Shown here piece after piece: positions 37,394-46,109 of a stretch of 64,000 bases of DNA. A program made the translations under genes and the position numbers. Below the pieces are notes generated by a model that was given only the letters and a program-made list of their open reading frames with translations, was not told where the DNA came from and did no database searches. Source of the DNA: Pseudomonadota bacterium (GTDB lineage Bacteria; Desulfobacterota; Desulfovibrionia; Desulfovibrionales; Desulfovibrionaceae); contig JAEYDL010000026.1 in NCBI GenBank assembly GCA_023403845.1, positions 79,166 through 143,165 of the forward strand, written 5' to 3'. Each line of letters starts with the position of its first letter. Position 1 is the stretch's first letter.

Positions 37394-39148
37394 ATGACCG
37401 CATCATTCGAAGAGCTGGGCTTATCCCGGGATCTCTTGAACGCTGTAAAAGATATGGGGTTCGAGGAACCCTCTCCCATTCAAGTTCTGTCCATCCCCGC
37501 ATTGCTGACAGGAAAAGATGCCGTAGGTCAGGCCCAGACGGGGACCGGGAAAACTGCGGCATTCGGTCTGCCCATTCTGGAAAGGATAACGCCCGAACGG
37601 TGCGTGCAGGCTCTGGTTCTTTGCCCAACGCGCGAGCTGGCCATTCAGGTTTCCGAAGAATTGAGCAAGCTGGCGGCGCACAAGCGAGGCGTCTTCGTAC
37701 TGCCGATTTACGGCGGACAACCCATAGAAAGGCAGCTCCGCGCGCTGGCAAAGGGCGTCCAGGTTGTTGCAGGGACTCCCGGACGAATCCTCGATCATCT
37801 GCAACGGAAAACGCTGCATCTTGGCGACGTGCGCATGATCGTTCTGGATGAGGCCGATGAAATGCTGGATATGGGTTTTCGAGAGGATATAGAACGTATT
37901 CTGGAAGAAGTGCCTGAATCTTGCCAGAGAGTTCTATTCTCGGCCACTATGCCTCAACCGATCCGGGATCTGAGCAAACGTTTTTTGCATGATCCCGAAA
38001 TGCTGACCATCGCCCATAAGATGCTCACCGTTCCCGCCATCGAACAGACATATTACGAACTCCGACCTCATCAGAAAATGGATGCCCTGTGTCGTGTACT
38101 GGATTCACAGGGCTTCCGTAAGGCGCTGATATTCTGTGCCACAAAACGTAATGTAGATGAGGTTGCCGTCCATCTGCAGCAACGCGGCTATCAGGCGGAC
38201 GGCCTGCATGGCGACCTGAACCAGACACAACGGGATCGGGTCATGAACCGTTTCCGCACGGACGGCATCGAAATCCTGATCGCTACCGATGTGGCGGCGC
38301 GCGGGATTGATGTGGACGATGTGGATGCAGTGATCAACTACGATATTCCGCATGACGTGGAAGGCTACGTGCATCGTATCGGTCGTACGGGGCGAGCGGG
38401 AAGGGAAGGAAAAGCCTTCACCTTCGTCACCATACGTGAGCAGTACAAGATACGTGAAATTATCCGATACACCAAGGCCCGTATCAGACAGGGACAGTTG
38501 CCGACCCTGCAGGACGTCAACACCATTCGCACTTCCCGCCTGCTGGAGGAAGTACGCAAAACGTTGACCGAAAGCGCACTGGATCGCTGGCGCATTCTCG
38601 TGGAAGATTTTCGGACGGAAAATTTTCCGGACGGCGACGTTCCCGGCCGAGATATTGCTGCGGCTCTGCTCAAGCTTCTGATGCAACGGGATTTTGGCAA
38701 TCAGGACATTCAGGAAGAAGTCGACGAGCTGGCAACGGACTCTCGCCGTTCTGCTCAAAAAATGGAAAAGAGGACAAAACCACGCCGGGACGATTCCATG
38801 CGCACACTTCAGATCAGCGTGGGACACGCGCACGATGTCACTCCTCGTGCCCTGGTAGGGGCAATAACGGGAGAAAGCGGCATACCCGGCCGCAGTATCG
38901 GGGCAATCGACATCCGGAAAAACTTCTGTCTTGTCGAGGTGGCCGCCGATCTGGCCGAACAGGTGCTGGCAGCCCTTAACAAGGGCGTATTCATAAGCGG
39001 GGTCAGAGTTTCAGCTAAAACTCTCGAAAACTCAATGCCGCATCAGCACAAAACACTGCCTCAACACAGGCAGCGCCCTGGCAAATTCGGGAAAAGAATG
39101 CGTGGAGCCACTTTCAGCAGAAGACTCCATGAACGTTCTGCCGACTGA
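37394..39148 (+). CDS. deaD: DEAD-box ATP-dependent RNA helicase (CsdA/DeaD-like)
   Basis: 584 residues. Q motif FEEPSPIQ, Walker A AQTGTGKT, PTRELA, DEAD box (VLDEADEMLDMGF), SAT, and motif VI HRIGRTGRAG; after the helicase core an RNA-binding domain of the DbpA/CsdA type (about 485-560, MRTLQISVGHAHDVTPRALVGAI). The tail is basic. Acts in ribosome assembly or mRNA unwinding. ACAGGAGC precedes ATG 37394; the open frame extends 40 codons upstream without family sequence. Confidence 0.93.
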   Translation: MTASFEELGLSRDLLNAVKDMGFEEPSPIQVLSIPALLTGKDAVGQAQTGTGKTAAFGLPILERITPERCVQALVLCPTRELAIQVSEELSKLAAHKRGVFVLPIYGGQPIERQLRALAKGVQVVAGTPGRILDHLQRKTLHLGDVRMIVLDEADEMLDMGFREDIERILEEVPESCQRVLFSATMPQPIRDLSKRFLHDPEMLTIAHKMLTVPAIEQTYYELRPHQKMDALCRVLDSQGFRKALIFCATKRNVDEVAVHLQQRGYQADGLHGDLNQTQRDRVMNRFRTDGIEILIATDVAARGIDVDDVDAVINYDIPHDVEGYVHRIGRTGRAGREGKAFTFVTIREQYKIREIIRYTKARIRQGQLPTLQDVNTIRTSRLLEEVRKTLTESALDRWRILVEDFRTENFPDGDVPGRDIAAALLKLLMQRDFGNQDIQEEVDELATDSRRSAQKMEKRTKPRRDDSMRTLQISVGHAHDVTPRALVGAITGESGIPGRSIGAIDIRKNFCLVEVAADLAEQVLAALNKGVFISGVRVSAKTLENSMPHQHKTLPQHRQRPGKFGKRMRGATFSRRLHERSAD

Positions 39149-39159
39149 AAATCCTGTCG

Positions 39160-39197
39160 GGCGGCATCTGTATGGTGCCGCCCGAAAAATTTTTTCT
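39160..39197 (+). terminator. Rho-independent terminator after the helicase gene
   Basis: 9-bp stem CGGGCGGCA / TGCCGCCCG (39160-39168 / 39178-39186), loop of nine, followed by AAAAATTTTTT. Confidence 0.85.
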
Positions 39198-39819
39198 GGA
39201 TAGAAAAGAACATGATGCGTCCCCATACCAAAAAGAAAAACACGCCAAACGTTCTTTTCAGACCAGAACCCGTTACAGAAGAAGATCTCTGGTCATAAAG
39301 TGACATGTTCCCACGCCGCCGAATGATGCCCCTTCACTTTCTTTGAAGACTCGATCTCCTCTCCCAAAAGACTAGTGTTCTGCCCATCTACATCCCTGTT
39401 TGAGCATCCATATATTGCTGGATTCGTTATTCCAGGACAGAGTATGAACCTTTGCCCTTTTTTGATGCAGGGCATTTCCTCTATGAACGACTTCACAAAA
39501 AATCAGATTACGTTCCACACCCGTTGATCCAGCATACGCCATGTTCAACAGGCCTCAAACGGTAACTCAGGGCCGTATTGCCAAAAACGAAAAGATCGAA
39601 ACAAGGTCACGCTCATACCCTAAAAGGCTGAGCAGGACGACACGGCCTTCATCTGCAAATATTGATCGTGAAGACCTGACAATCGCAAAAATAATCTTTT
39701 TCCGAACATGTCCCTCTGTTTTGAATTTTCAGGCAATCGGTGCCCCAAGAACAGAACCGCCTTCAGGGTACGGTTCCTTTCAGACAAAAAACTCTCCTAT
39801 GCAAAACTGCACAGGAATC
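39198..39819. other. AT-richer stretch without a supported gene
   Basis: Base composition drops compared with the flanks. Frames at 39293-39496 (-) and 39541-39876 (+) lack ribosome sites and protein-like composition. I see no mobile element ends or repeats. It is the left part of a gene-poor accessory zone. Confidence 0.4.
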
Positions 39820-40053
39820 TTACCCGCCACATACCTTGCACGCCCGGTAGCCTGCAGCTTCGGCTGCATCGGCTGATTGAAACACAACAGTACAGGCCTT
39901 GCAACTGAAGTACTTGCACCGGGAGTTATGGTAAATACGACTTTTATAATTTCCATGCACGACATCAGCCGCACAAGAATCCTCAAGCATGACGATTATC
40001 GATAATCCCCAAACAAGAATTGCAATAGTCGAAAGAAATCTGATCGTTGGCAT
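39820..40053 (-). CDS. Secreted small protein with Ada-type metal-binding fold
   Basis: 77 residues. Residues 1-29 form a signal peptide (hydrophobic 9-23, cleavage after SCAA); the mature 48 residues read YKSRIYHNSRCKYFSCKACT...SADAAEAAGYRACKVC, matching the zinc-binding Ada_Zn fold found in Ada and in small stand-alone proteins (C46, C51, C54, C72, C75 available; the C-terminal CKVC pair is the usual one). There is no helix-turn-helix or methyltransferase part. The start is firm: AGGAGGGAG stands five bases upstream. Role unknown; a periplasmic metal- or DNA-binding role is possible. Confidence 0.8.
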   Translation of the reverse strand: MPTIRFLSTIAILVWGLSIIVMLEDSCAADVVHGNYKSRIYHNSRCKYFSCKACTVVFQSADAAEAAGYRACKVCGG

Positions 40054-40259
40054 TTTCTCCCTCCTGAAATTTTCCTTTCATATAGCATGCGGCACAAACA
40101 AAAAACTTTTACTGTATAATATTTTTTTGAAGTTACCGGCCATACGCACCCAATAATATTTTCTAGGCAACGCTATCCAGCCCCAAAATAAGAACATGGG
40201 AACAGCAAACGGAACTTGATGATCTTTTTTATTGTAAAAGAAAAGAAGGAGCTGCGCGG

Positions 40260-40499
40260 TCAGGAGCGGACTAAGGGCATTGCTCCAAGGGATATGACGA
40301 AGAAAAAGGTTCTCTCGTTTTCTGCTTCGCTCATGTGTGACTGACTGTCGTCTTTTCCCTTCAACATGAGGCAGATTGCATCCCGCATGGAGCGGCGAAG
40401 ATGGAGCTGTTCGGACGCACTGCGTTCCGCCTCTTGATCGGTAATCTGCGCAATGGTATTTTTTATGGTATCCAGCTCAGCCATAAAGGCCCGTTCCAT
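40260..40499 (-). CDS. Small hypothetical protein, doubtful
   Basis: Frame of 79 codons from ATG 40499 (a later ATG at 40484 is also possible). The middle is charged and helix-prone (ELDTIKNTIAQITDQEAERSASEQLHLRRSMRDAICLML) and looks protein-like; the last 20 residues do not. The ribosome site is weak. It faces the SUMF1-like gene head to head, with the start only 27 bases away. Confidence 0.35.
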   Translation of the reverse strand: MERAFMAELDTIKNTIAQITDQEAERSASEQLHLRRSMRDAICLMLKGKDDSQSHMSEAENERTFFFVISLGAMPLVRS

Positions 40500-40525
40500 T
40501 CTTTTTAGGCAAGAGGAAGCCATTC

Positions 40526-41320
40526 ATGTCGCACTTTTCCCCCCTTGCAACTACCATCGGACTGCTTGCCCTTGTCTTGTTGCCGGCCCTGTGCCCGAAC
40601 TCAAGTATCGCAGCCAGTAATCCGCCGAAGCTTACCAACAGCATCGGCATGCAGTTTGTCCTTATTCCAGCGGGGTCAGTAACCTGGACAGGGTACACTC
40701 GCATCTCCCCCGGGGAAGATCGTCTCGTCACCAGTACAGCCACTATCAGCAAGCCATACTATCTTGGCGTGCATGAAGTAACACAGGAACAGTGGCATGA
40801 AATCATGGGGGATAACCCTGCCTGCTTCAAAGGCAGCCATAATCCGGTGGAATGTGTTTCATGGCATGACGTGCAGGTGTTCATTCATCGCCTGAACCAG
40901 AAGGAGGGACATACCCGTTACCGCCTGCCTACGGAGGCGGAATGGGAACATGCGGCCCGAGCCGGAACCTCTACTGAATATTTTTTTGGGGATGATGAAG
41001 GAAGTTTGGACCTGTACGCGTGGTATCGCAACAACTCTGACGGAAAAACGCACCCAGTAGGTCAGAAAAAGCCTAACCCCTGGGGACTGTACGACCTCTA
41101 CGGCAACGTGTGGGAATGGGTGCAGGACCGATATGCGGACTATCCTCCTACCGATGTCACGGACTACGCCGGACCGGCAATGGGCGATTTTCGTGTAACT
41201 CGTGGAGGAGGATTGGACGAACTCGCACCCTACTGCCATTCGGGTTCCCTGAATTGGGGCCACCCGGACTTCCGGTACTACGACCTGGGTTTCCGGCTCG
41301 CCCTCTCCCCGGCCGAATAG
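40526..41320 (+). CDS. Secreted formylglycine-generating-enzyme-like (SUMF1) domain protein
   Basis: 264 residues: signal peptide 1-30, then a single FGE-sulfatase domain. Family blocks: NSIGMQFVLIPAG, YYLGVHEVTQEQWHEIMG, NPVECVSWHDVQVFIHRLN, YRLPTEAEWEHAARAG, NPWGLYDLYGNVWEWVQDRY and a terminal LGFRLAL. The copper-binding cysteine pair of true FGEs is not evident, and the usual RGGSW block is RGGGLDELAPYCHSGSL, so it is more likely a substrate- or ligand-binding relative than a sulfatase activase. AGAGGAAG precedes the ATG. Alone in an accessory zone. Confidence 0.85.
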   Translation: MSHFSPLATTIGLLALVLLPALCPNSSIAASNPPKLTNSIGMQFVLIPAGSVTWTGYTRISPGEDRLVTSTATISKPYYLGVHEVTQEQWHEIMGDNPACFKGSHNPVECVSWHDVQVFIHRLNQKEGHTRYRLPTEAEWEHAARAGTSTEYFFGDDEGSLDLYAWYRNNSDGKTHPVGQKKPNPWGLYDLYGNVWEWVQDRYADYPPTDVTDYAGPAMGDFRVTRGGGLDELAPYCHSGSLNWGHPDFRYYDLGFRLALSPAE

Positions 41321-41775
41321 GGAAGACGTTCCCACGTAAGCATCTGCTCGACGTCCATACCCCAGCGGGGGATCGACTTTCTGTTCAATGTCAGACAGCC
41401 AATGACAACCATGCGCCGAGACGGATGCCTTTCTGGTTTTCCCAGACTAACCAGCATATTTCACTTGTGAAGCATGCTGTCCATGATGCTACTTGAGCGG
41501 CAACGGTCTGCAGGATAATCAGGATATCCACCCAGAGAGATCATCCCGCGCCTTTTCTTCTGTCAAGCGAACGCGATCTCTGCCGCTTCTCCCCTGCGGG
41601 CATATTCCGGGGTGAAATTTATCCGAGTTGCCTGCAAAGAGATATTGCTCGCCGACTCTACAGGATCAATCCCTGCCAGGAATACGAGGCAACTCCCCGG
41701 GCAAAACGCTGTTACCCCCAAACTGGAGTTACAACGGGTGATAAAGCGAGGTTAAACGAACGCAGGAACAAACAG
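41321..41775. other. 455-base stretch without a gene
   Basis: No start-to-stop frame of useful length. The minus strand around 41560-41760 is open for about 60 codons without a start or ribosome site and might be a gene remnant, but I cannot name a parent. Confidence 0.3.
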
Positions 41776-41777
41776 AA

Positions 41778-41811
41778 AAAGCTCCTGCAATATATTACTT
41801 GCAAGAGCTTT
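41778..41811 (-). terminator. Terminator of tRNA-Ala
   Basis: Imperfect 12-bp stem (AAAGCTC-c-TGCAA with TTGCA-a-GAGCTTT) followed on the minus strand by TTTTTCTGTT; it begins 12 bases after the tRNA 3' end. Confidence 0.8.
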
Positions 41812-41822
41812 GGAAGCTGAGT

Positions 41823-41898
41823 TGGTGGAGATGAGGGGGATTGAACCCCTGGCCTCAGCGATGCGAACGCTGCGCTCTCCCAGCTGAGCTACATCCCC
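41823..41898 (-). tRNA. tRNA-Ala (anticodon CGC)
   Basis: 76 bases with encoded CCA. Read on the minus strand: acceptor GGGGATG pairs with CATCTCC including the G3-U70 pair that marks alanine identity, D arm GCTCAGCTGGGAGAGC, anticodon stem CAGCG/CGCTG with loop TTCGCAT (anticodon CGC, reading GCG), variable AGGCC, T arm AGGGGTTCAATCCCCCT. Confidence 0.95.
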
Positions 41899-41928
41899 AC
41901 GCTTTCTGCCGGTGACCCGACAGGAGAC

Positions 41929-41957
41929 TTTTTATTCACACAGCGGTGCGTTGTCAA
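41929..41957 (-). promoter_or_regulatory. Promoter of tRNA-Ala
   Basis: On the minus strand TTGACA (41957-41952), 17-base spacer, TAAAAA (41934-41929), with the tRNA 5' end 31 bases further on. A perfect -35 at the right distance from a stable RNA gene. Confidence 0.6.
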
Positions 41958-42423
41958 GAAAATTTTTGCGCACAGGCCCATGAAATGTAGCGTCCATATA
42001 CTTGTGCTCTCCCATATCCGCCTGACCGATACGCGCCGTTCGCTTCTCCCCAAACGGGGAGTGGATTTGCCATTCTGCAAAATGTCCATGAAGTTTTCCG
42101 AGCAAACCGAAGGAAATCCGGGAGAGGCAAGTGCTGGCGCGAGGCAACAGAGAACACCGCAAAGGATTCCGCTGCAAGCAGTTTGCGGTACTTGTGCGAT
42201 CCGCCCTGCCCGATCTCCCGGACAGCTAAAACACTGCCAGTATCCCTATAAAAAATATTAATTTGCTATAGTTAAACCAGATTCCTCCGCATATTCCCTT
42301 CATTGATTTTTTTTGATACAGGCAGAAAAGGAAGCAGGCTCGCGCGTCCGGCAGGCGCATTTGGAGAGAATGTCCCCCCTGTGGGAACACCGCACCGGCA
42401 CAACACCATGACTGGGAATACCA
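41958..42423. other. 466-base stretch without a supported gene
   Basis: Overlapping minus-strand frames (41932-42177, 42226-42672, 42272-42712) have low-quality composition and no ribosome sites. The segment 42240-42330 is AT-rich and is the likely promoter area of the next gene. Confidence 0.3.
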
Positions 42424-42738
42424 ATGGATGTATTTGATCTTGCGGATAACCTCCGCGCAGAATTTCAGGATAAGGGGCTTTCCGACGAGGATTTTTTGCT
42501 GCGTATCGCAAAAGCTCACGATATAAAGCGCGTCTTTGTCGATTCCGTGGCCAATGAACTTTTTGACAAGCTGCCGAATGAAAGAATCGCTGAGGTCCCG
42601 GAAGAAGGTGCAGAGAATGCCAAACATCTGTGGTTTGCGTTTGGAATCGGCAAGATTCTTCTGCGCGATCACGGCCTTGAACCGTCCAATTTCGACTGCA
42701 TGCAGTTTTCAAACCGACTTTTGCAGCTGAGCTTATAG
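42424..42738 (+). CDS. Hypothetical 104-residue protein
   Basis: Unrecognised. Acidic, soluble, helix-rich composition (MDVFDLADNLRAEFQDKGLSDEDFLLRIAKAHD...) that looks like a real protein and contrasts with the antisense frames. The ribosome site is weak (GGGAAT). Two hairpins follow its stop. No functional context. Confidence 0.55.
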   Translation: MDVFDLADNLRAEFQDKGLSDEDFLLRIAKAHDIKRVFVDSVANELFDKLPNERIAEVPEEGAENAKHLWFAFGIGKILLRDHGLEPSNFDCMQFSNRLLQLSL

Positions 42739-42758
42739 ACCTGGTTTGGGAACGGTCC

Positions 42759-42843
42759 GGCTGGTTTCACAAACCGAAGAAACCAGCCAAGCAGTCGACC
42801 ATGGCATTGTGAGGATCCCCGTTCGGCATTTCAATGCCGAACG
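42759..42843. terminator. Two hairpins between the 104-residue gene and mtnN
   Basis: 10-bp stem GGCTGGTTTC / GAAACCAGCC (42759-42768 / 42779-42788), then CGTTCGGCAT / ATGCCGAACG (42820-42829 / 42834-42843) with a four-base loop. They lie between convergent genes and probably terminate both. Confidence 0.6.
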
Positions 42844-42861
42844 ACGTCTTTGATGGTGGTT

Positions 42862-43575
42862 TCAGTATGCCGCAACAATTCCTCGTACAATAGCGGCCAT
42901 ACGTTGCGAGGCATCTTCAAGATTGAGAAGGTACGTTTCTCCAGCCTGTCCGTCCGCCTTGTCGGAAATACTGCGAATAATGACATAAGGAACGGCACAG
43001 AGCAAAGCCACCTGCCCTATGGCTCCCCCCTCCATCTCCAGAGCCAGCGCATCAAATTCTCTTTCAATACCGGCCCGGACCTCGCTGTCGGTAACGAACT
43101 GATCTCCTGTGGCAATGGTGCCTACATGAACGGCATCCTTCGGCAAGACGGCCAGAGCCGACCGCTCTGCCAGCTCGACAAGCTTCGGATCGGACACAAA
43201 AAATCTTTCCTTAAGCCCGTAGATATGCCCTCGAGGCAAATTATGTGCAGTGCAGTCAAAATCATGCTGCACGGTACGGTTTGAAATTACGACATGTCCA
43301 ATCCCCACAGCCTTCGACACAGCTCCCGCCACCCCCGCTCCAATAAGGCAACTGGGCTTGAACTGCCGGACAAGCGTCAAAGCGGTTATTGCCGCATGAA
43401 CCTTGCCAACGCCGGCCTGCGCGACGACAACCGGCCTGTCCGCCATGACACCCTCTACATAGGGAAAGTCACCGCTTGCGTTATCCATCATGGACAGCAG
43501 ACTCTTCATTTCCGAATCCATTGCAACCATGATGGCTATAGGTGCATCCCCCGATGGCTTTACTCTTTTTCGCAT
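42862..43575 (-). CDS. mtnN: 5'-methylthioadenosine/S-adenosylhomocysteine nucleosidase-like protein
   Basis: Nucleoside phosphorylase-fold hydrolase, 237 residues, that splits adenine from MTA and SAH. Visible: AIMVAMDSEMKSL with the active-site glutamate, the GAGVAGAV block, the ribose-binding LALEMEGGAIGQVA and the catalytic aspartate in RSISDKAD. GAGGAAA precedes the start. It could also be a related nucleosidase; the EMEGGA and SDKAD pair favours MTAN. Confidence 0.87.
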   Translation of the reverse strand: MRKRVKPSGDAPIAIMVAMDSEMKSLLSMMDNASGDFPYVEGVMADRPVVVAQAGVGKVHAAITALTLVRQFKPSCLIGAGVAGAVSKAVGIGHVVISNRTVQHDFDCTAHNLPRGHIYGLKERFFVSDPKLVELAERSALAVLPKDAVHVGTIATGDQFVTDSEVRAGIEREFDALALEMEGGAIGQVALLCAVPYVIIRSISDKADGQAGETYLLNLEDASQRMAAIVRGIVAAY

Positions 43576-43870
43576 GCTTTCCTCAGTAATTTCTGTTTAA
43601 GACGGCATCATCTTCATGACGCAGCCTTGGATAACACCCTCCAGCCGGAGGCCAAGCCGGCGTCATCGGTTGGACACTCTACCACAAGGCGTTTCCACAA
43701 AGGCGGCCTTGCCATAATCAGAATCTTTTTTCCACTCTTCTGACTTCGCCGAGGCGGATCCTCCAGACCGAGCCGCATCAATCCATAAGGAAAACAACAA
43801 AAAATCCTGCTGGCAAAAGTGTGACTTTTCAGGATGCTATGAAATAGTACACTGTGTGCGCATATTTTAC
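43576..43870. other. Intergenic region mtnN / 2-hydroxyacid dehydrogenase
   Basis: No gene supported; one minus-strand frame (43614-43877) has no ribosome site. Divergent promoters are expected; only the rightward one is identifiable (next entry). Confidence 0.3.
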
Positions 43871-43899
43871 TTGACATAGATGTAGCAACATGTGAATAA
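43871..43899 (+). promoter_or_regulatory. Promoter with operator in its spacer, before the first 2-hydroxyacid dehydrogenase
   Basis: Perfect -35 TTGACA (43871-43876) and a -10-like GAATAA (43894-43899), 17-base spacer. The spacer is exactly filled by AGATGT-AGCA-ACATGT (43878-43893), an inverted repeat with one mismatch. A repressor bound there would block RNA polymerase. The same 6-4-6 site recurs at 48536. Confidence 0.6.
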
Positions 43900-43974
43900 C
43901 AGGACTAACATCACCAAAGAAATTCAGACTCTCCGAATCAGAAAAGGACTGCTGCATACCCAAGGAGCCAAGCC

Positions 43975-44967
43975 ATGTGCGTATTGCCGAAGGTTTATCT
44001 GACCAGCCCCATTCATCCGGAAGCGCAAGCCCTGCTTGCCCAGCATACGATTCTGACCGTCGGACATGACAACATCACCCGTGATGAATTTCTCTTTCAT
44101 GCCCGTCAGGCCGATATTGTCCTGAACAAGCTCGACCCCATAAAAATGGATGCCGAATTTCTGGATACGGCCCCCAATCTCCGGCTTATCGCAAGACATG
44201 GAAGCGGCTACAGCAATATTGATATTGAACATGCCACCCGAAAAAACATTATCGTAACGACAACGCCCGGAGCCAATGTCGTCTCCATAGCAGAATACAC
44301 CATCGGACTCATGTTCGCTTCGGTACGCAACCTCGTATCCGCGGCCAATGCTTCCCATGAAGGCAATCCCGAACGATTGCAGTTCATGGGCATGGAAGTC
44401 TTCGGCAAGACCTTCGGTATCATCGGCGTGGGACATATAGGCAAAGAAGTTGTCCGCCGTGCAGCAGCCCTCGGCATGAACGTACTGGCCTATCATCCCC
44501 GTCCTTCAGCTTCCGGACTGGCAGACCTTCCGCTCGAACTTGTCGATCTTGAACGCCTGATGCGCGACAGCGACGTCATCTCCATTCACTGCCCCCTTAC
44601 AGAACAGACCCGTAATCTCATCAGTGAACGAGAACTGGCCCTCGTGCGCCCCTCAGCCCATATTCTGAATCTCAGTCGCGGCGGCATCGTCGTCGAATCA
44701 GCCGTTTGCAGGGCTCTGCAGGAAGGCAGGCTTGCTGGATACGCCACGGATGTCCTCGCCCACGAACCCGTCCGGGCTGATGATCCTCTGTTGTCCGCAC
44801 CTCGTGCCCTTGTTCTGCCGCATATCGCTGCCGTGACCACAACAGCGCAGCGCAATGTGGCCATGCTCGCAGCCGCGGAGATCATCCGCTTCATCAACGG
44901 GGAACGACCTCACCATATAGTGAATCCCGCAGCCTGGATCGGTCCGTGGACCGGCAACTTGCGGTGA
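43975..44967 (+). CDS. D-isomer-specific 2-hydroxyacid dehydrogenase (first of three)
   Basis: NAD(P)-dependent oxidation of a 2-hydroxyacid or reduction of a 2-oxoacid. 330 residues; Rossmann motif GVGHIG near 146 and the complete catalytic set: arginine in NLSRGG, glutamate in ATDVLAHEP, histidine in LPHIAAVT. AAGGAG precedes the ATG. It lies 167 bases ahead of a TctCBA transporter; related dehydrogenases coupled to this transporter type act on sulfolactate or aldonate-like acids, but no such substrate is proven here. Confidence 0.88.
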   Translation: MCVLPKVYLTSPIHPEAQALLAQHTILTVGHDNITRDEFLFHARQADIVLNKLDPIKMDAEFLDTAPNLRLIARHGSGYSNIDIEHATRKNIIVTTTPGANVVSIAEYTIGLMFASVRNLVSAANASHEGNPERLQFMGMEVFGKTFGIIGVGHIGKEVVRRAAALGMNVLAYHPRPSASGLADLPLELVDLERLMRDSDVISIHCPLTEQTRNLISERELALVRPSAHILNLSRGGIVVESAVCRALQEGRLAGYATDVLAHEPVRADDPLLSAPRALVLPHIAAVTTTAQRNVAMLAAAEIIRFINGERPHHIVNPAAWIGPWTGNLR

Positions 44968-45063
44968 GCAGGGCCACGCACGGATAACGGGCCTGCATGG
45001 TGATGTTATCGTTATCAGAATAAATCAAAAAATCTAATTATTTTAAAAAGTTATAGCACAAAG

Positions 45064-45110
45064 GACGGGAGTCGTTCCGGAATGGCCCTCTTGTATCCGG
45101 AATGCCCGTC
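45064..45110 (+). promoter_or_regulatory. Direct repeat TCCGGAATG before tctC
   Basis: TCCGGAATG at 45076-45084 and 45096-45104, exactly 20 bases (two helical turns) apart, the first being part of the palindrome TTCCGGAA. Both lie between GACGGG and CCCGTC. Possible operator or leader structure just before the transporter genes. Confidence 0.35.
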
Positions 45111-45134
45111 ATAACAATCGAGGAGAGACAGTAT

Positions 45135-46109
45135 ATGAAAACGCATCGAGTTCTGTTTGTCGCACTGGCATGTCTGGGCTTGCTGCTGGCGTCTCCGGGC
45201 GCCGGATCCGCAGCGAGCTATCCCTCTGAACCCATCAAGCTGCTGGTTCCCTTCGAAGCGGGTGGTTCCTCCGACATTTCCGCGCGTATCTTCGCCAAGT
45301 ATGCGGAAAAGGAGCTCGGAGGCCGTATCGCGATCGTCAACATGGCGGGGGCTGCCGGCTCCATCGCCAGCACGGAAGCCGTCCAGGCGAAACCCGACGG
45401 TTATACTCTGCTCTGGCACATTCCCACCATCTTTACGGCCTACCATACCGGAACACAGGGTTTTACCTGGGATTCTCTAACTCCCGTCGCCAACGTGGCC
45501 CGTTTTTACAAGGTCATGGTCGTGCACAAGGATTCCCCCTGGAAAACCATTAACGATCTGATCGCCGACGCCAAAAAACGTCCCGGCAAGATTAAATGGG
45601 GTGTAAACATCGGAGCCGGTCTGCACTTTGAGGCCCTCGGCTTTGAAGATACCACAGGCACCAAGTTCATGCATGTGGCCGGAGGCGGCGATGCACAGCA
45701 GACCACGGCTATTCTCGGCAAGCACATCGACGTATGCACGCCCAGCGATACCGTGGTGCTTCAGTACCTGGCCGACGGCACGCTTCGCGGACTTGGAACC
45801 TCGGGGAATGACCGTCTGCCTACTCTGCCCGACATTCCCACCTACAAGGAACAGGGTGTGGACTTCACCTTCTGGTACGACCTCGTCCTCTACGGTCCTC
45901 CGAATCTGCCCGAAGACATCGTGAAGCGTCTCAACGAAGTCGCCAGGAAAGTAACCGAAAACCCGGAAGCCATAGCCGAACTCCGCAAGCTCGGCATGTA
46001 CCCCGCCTATCTTGATGTGAACGCCACTCGTGAAGCACTGCTTGACACCGACGTGGCCATGTATCGCTTTGCCCGCAAGGGCGGTCTGGTTCCGGCCAAT
46101 ATCGAGTAA
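45135..46109 (+). CDS. Tripartite tricarboxylate transporter substrate-binding protein (TctC/Bug family)
   Basis: Periplasmic binding protein that hands a carboxylate to the TctAB membrane pair. 324 residues: signal peptide 1-27, then YPSEPIKLLVPFEAGGSSDISAR, the conserved Bug start with the PFxAGGxxD carboxylate clamp. ATG 45135 follows GAGGAGAG; the frame extends eleven codons upstream. First gene of a complete tctC-tctB-tctA set. Confidence 0.93.
   Translation: MKTHRVLFVALACLGLLLASPGAGSAASYPSEPIKLLVPFEAGGSSDISARIFAKYAEKELGGRIAIVNMAGAAGSIASTEAVQAKPDGYTLLWHIPTIFTAYHTGTQGFTWDSLTPVANVARFYKVMVVHKDSPWKTINDLIADAKKRPGKIKWGVNIGAGLHFEALGFEDTTGTKFMHVAGGGDAQQTTAILGKHIDVCTPSDTVVLQYLADGTLRGLGTSGNDRLPTLPDIPTYKEQGVDFTFWYDLVLYGPPNLPEDIVKRLNEVARKVTENPEAIAELRKLGMYPAYLDVNATREALLDTDVAMYRFARKGGLVPANIE

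Noticed and set aside
39293..39496. 67-codon minus-strand frame
   Set aside because: GTG start without ribosome site; the later ATG has its only AGAGGAA directly abutting it.
39541..39876. 111-codon plus-strand frame
   Set aside because: No ribosome site, and its end overlaps the well-supported Ada-type gene on the other strand.
41823..41898. tRNA-Ala as attachment site of an integrated element
   Set aside because: No integrase gene and no repeated copy of the tRNA 3' end found in the window.
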